From assembly GCA_013368315.1 (NCBI GenBank), contig JAACJM010000259.1:50514-114513 (forward strand): a DNA stretch of 64,000 nt, written 5' to 3'. Under the pieces are notes generated by a model. That model worked only from the letters and a program-made list of their open reading frames with translations. It did no database searches and was not told the DNA's origin. Position numbers and translations under genes: made by a program. Shown here piece by piece: positions 62,901 through 64,000 of the stretch; within the stretch, counting starts at the first letter, position 1; each line of letters opens with the position of its first letter. This DNA is from Tetrapyrgos nigripes (lineage: Eukaryota; Basidiomycota; Agaricomycetes; Agaricales; Campanellaceae).

Positions 62901-64000
62901 TAGAATTTGGTTCTGTCATCTTGGGAATAGATATGGAGATTCTGAATGGTGTATTTTCGTACCCATCCCATGGTGTTTTCGGAACCATCGACGTTTCATA
63001 CTGGGAACGGGTTTTTGATAGGAAGGAGGGTAAGTTGATTTTTCTTGTGCGAACCGGCTATTGATAATTATGCCTTCTGCACTGCTATCTATTAGGGCAT
63101 TTGCATCGATTTTTCTGCTGGTAACTTTGCCGATTAATTCAGTTTTGAGTGTGATTGATGGTACCTGCCGGTTACGAGTGATTGCCGACATTCTCAGTTC
63201 TGAAGGAAAGATTCGCTCACTGGAGGGGTATAACATACTATATCGATTGTTCTTTAACTGTCCGGTGTACTGTTCAACTCCTACTGACGATATAGCAGAG
63301 GAGCGATTCAAAAATCCAATTTGGACATAATGTCCTTTAGATAAAATGGCCGCTTGTTCCTTATCTTCCCCTTCTAATCCCTTAACCTTGTTAACCATGT
63401 CGGAAATATCCTTGATCACGTCCCGAGATGAAGATGTCTGAGCTACCGTTACTGGTGGTGAAGATGTGGTTGCGATCTCGGCTGTTCGAACAGCACAAGG
63501 AGAGAAGGTTCCGGGGACATTTTGAGATGACGGTTTTGGGAATGTTGGACACTCGTTGCTCATATGTCCAGTTTGTCTACATGCAAAGCATGCTCCTAGT
63601 TTTCCGGAGTCGGTCTCTTTCATCAGGTGTCAGCTTTGGTAATGAAGTGAAGGACAAGCTAGCACCTGATCCCATATTCATAAGCACATTGACGCTTGCT
63701 ACTGTTCTTTCCCTGAGACAGACCTGGGTTACTCCTCGACGTTGAAGGAGTTTTCCAGCGTCCTTGTCTTTCCCATTCCTTCAAACCATTCTAAATGAAG
63801 CTCTACAGCCCTTTCCTTATATTCCTCGAAGTCATCCCACTTTGGATACGTTCTTCCGACTGCCTCTCGGAGTTTAGGTGGTAATCCATCCTGATAGAAT
63901 TCCAACAGTGCTGTTTCTCCGAAGTCGGACTCCTCTCCGTATGTATCGAAGATGCTGTTGTAGCTGCTGATATCCTTCCCTTTCATCCTAGCAAACTTGA
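62901..64000 (-). pseudogene. gypsy 2 gag and protease
   Basis: Gag (MKGKDISSYNSIFDTYGEESDF, 63986 down) closely matches gypsy 1 gag and continues off the window. The zinc knuckle CFACRQTGHMSNEC is complete (about 63590). The protease reads TLKTELIGKVTSRKIDANAL followed by IDSSAEGIIINS: the active-site Gly is Ser (DSS). A frameshift follows at AQEKSTYPPSYQKP, and a second protease block lies in another frame near 62900. Confidence 0.83.

Larger units (their letters stand above)
58017..64000 (-). mobile_element. Chromodomain Ty3/gypsy element (gypsy 2), 5' end outside window
   Basis: Minus-strand order gag, protease, RT, RNase H, integrase, chromodomain, purine tract, LTR. It is full-length in layout, unlike gypsy 1, but carries stops and frameshifts. 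The 5' LTR and gag start lie beyond 64000. Confidence 0.88.

Overview
The window looks like a transposon-rich, gene-poor stretch of a filamentous basidiomycete genome, probably an agaricomycete. Supporting signs: GT..AG introns of roughly 36-77 nt, chromodomain-bearing Ty3/gypsy elements, copia elements, MULE and hAT transposases of the type common in mushrooms, and a DUF6699-like protein family. No bacterial operon, rRNA or CRISPR array was seen. All identifications come from reading the sequence; no database search was possible.

Left edge, 1-2131: a spliced minus-strand host gene for a Pro/Tyr/Asn-rich protein that runs off the window. Its last exon has no stop in the window, so it is easily missed. 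2338-5265: nested inverted-repeat elements and a tRNA-like Pol III module.

5209-17963: a Mutator-like element (MULE) whose transposase is readable from its N-terminal zinc motifs through the DDE core to the SWIM finger. It was later hit by several elements. These include two MITEs with 8-bp target duplications (5603-5991, 12006-12868) and a 2.8-kb element with a 3-bp duplication (6738-9569) that carries a third, related MITE. A 4.6-kb hAT element (13287-17915) sits in its right TIR. That hAT carries a Ulp1-like cysteine peptidase upstream of, and possibly spliced in frame to, the hAT transposase. Removing two of the insertions restores the MULE reading frame.

17964-19856: minisatellite-like repeats. 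19857-23154: an internally deleted chromodomain gypsy element (gypsy 1) with a 3' LTR.

23558-40500: a mosaic on the minus strand. A Ty3/gypsy element (gypsy A: gag 40.5-36.2 kb, protease 30-29.6 kb, RT/RNase H/integrase 27.6-25.1 kb) is fused at its integrase to a copia fragment. It is split by a nearly complete copia element (31019-36049, 235-bp LTRs, 5-bp GTTAC duplication), by a solo LTR, by a block with gene-like exons (27.5-28.9 kb) and by a 150-bp tandem-repeat block.

41983-46600: the second host-gene island. It holds a DHHC-type palmitoyltransferase gene with a damaged cysteine-rich domain (minus strand) and a tandem pair of DUF6699-like genes with a Gly/Met-rich tract (plus strand).

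47925-64000: retroelement and MITE debris. Two long LTR-like arms lie in inverted orientation. Between them are gypsy integrase/chromodomain remnants, two gypsy LTRs each split by a smaller insertion, a copia gag/protease fragment and a Tc1/mariner-like foldback element. Beyond them is a chromodomain gypsy element (gypsy 2) that runs off the right edge. Nearly all autonomous elements are dead, mostly through in-frame TGA codons, frameshifts and insertions.
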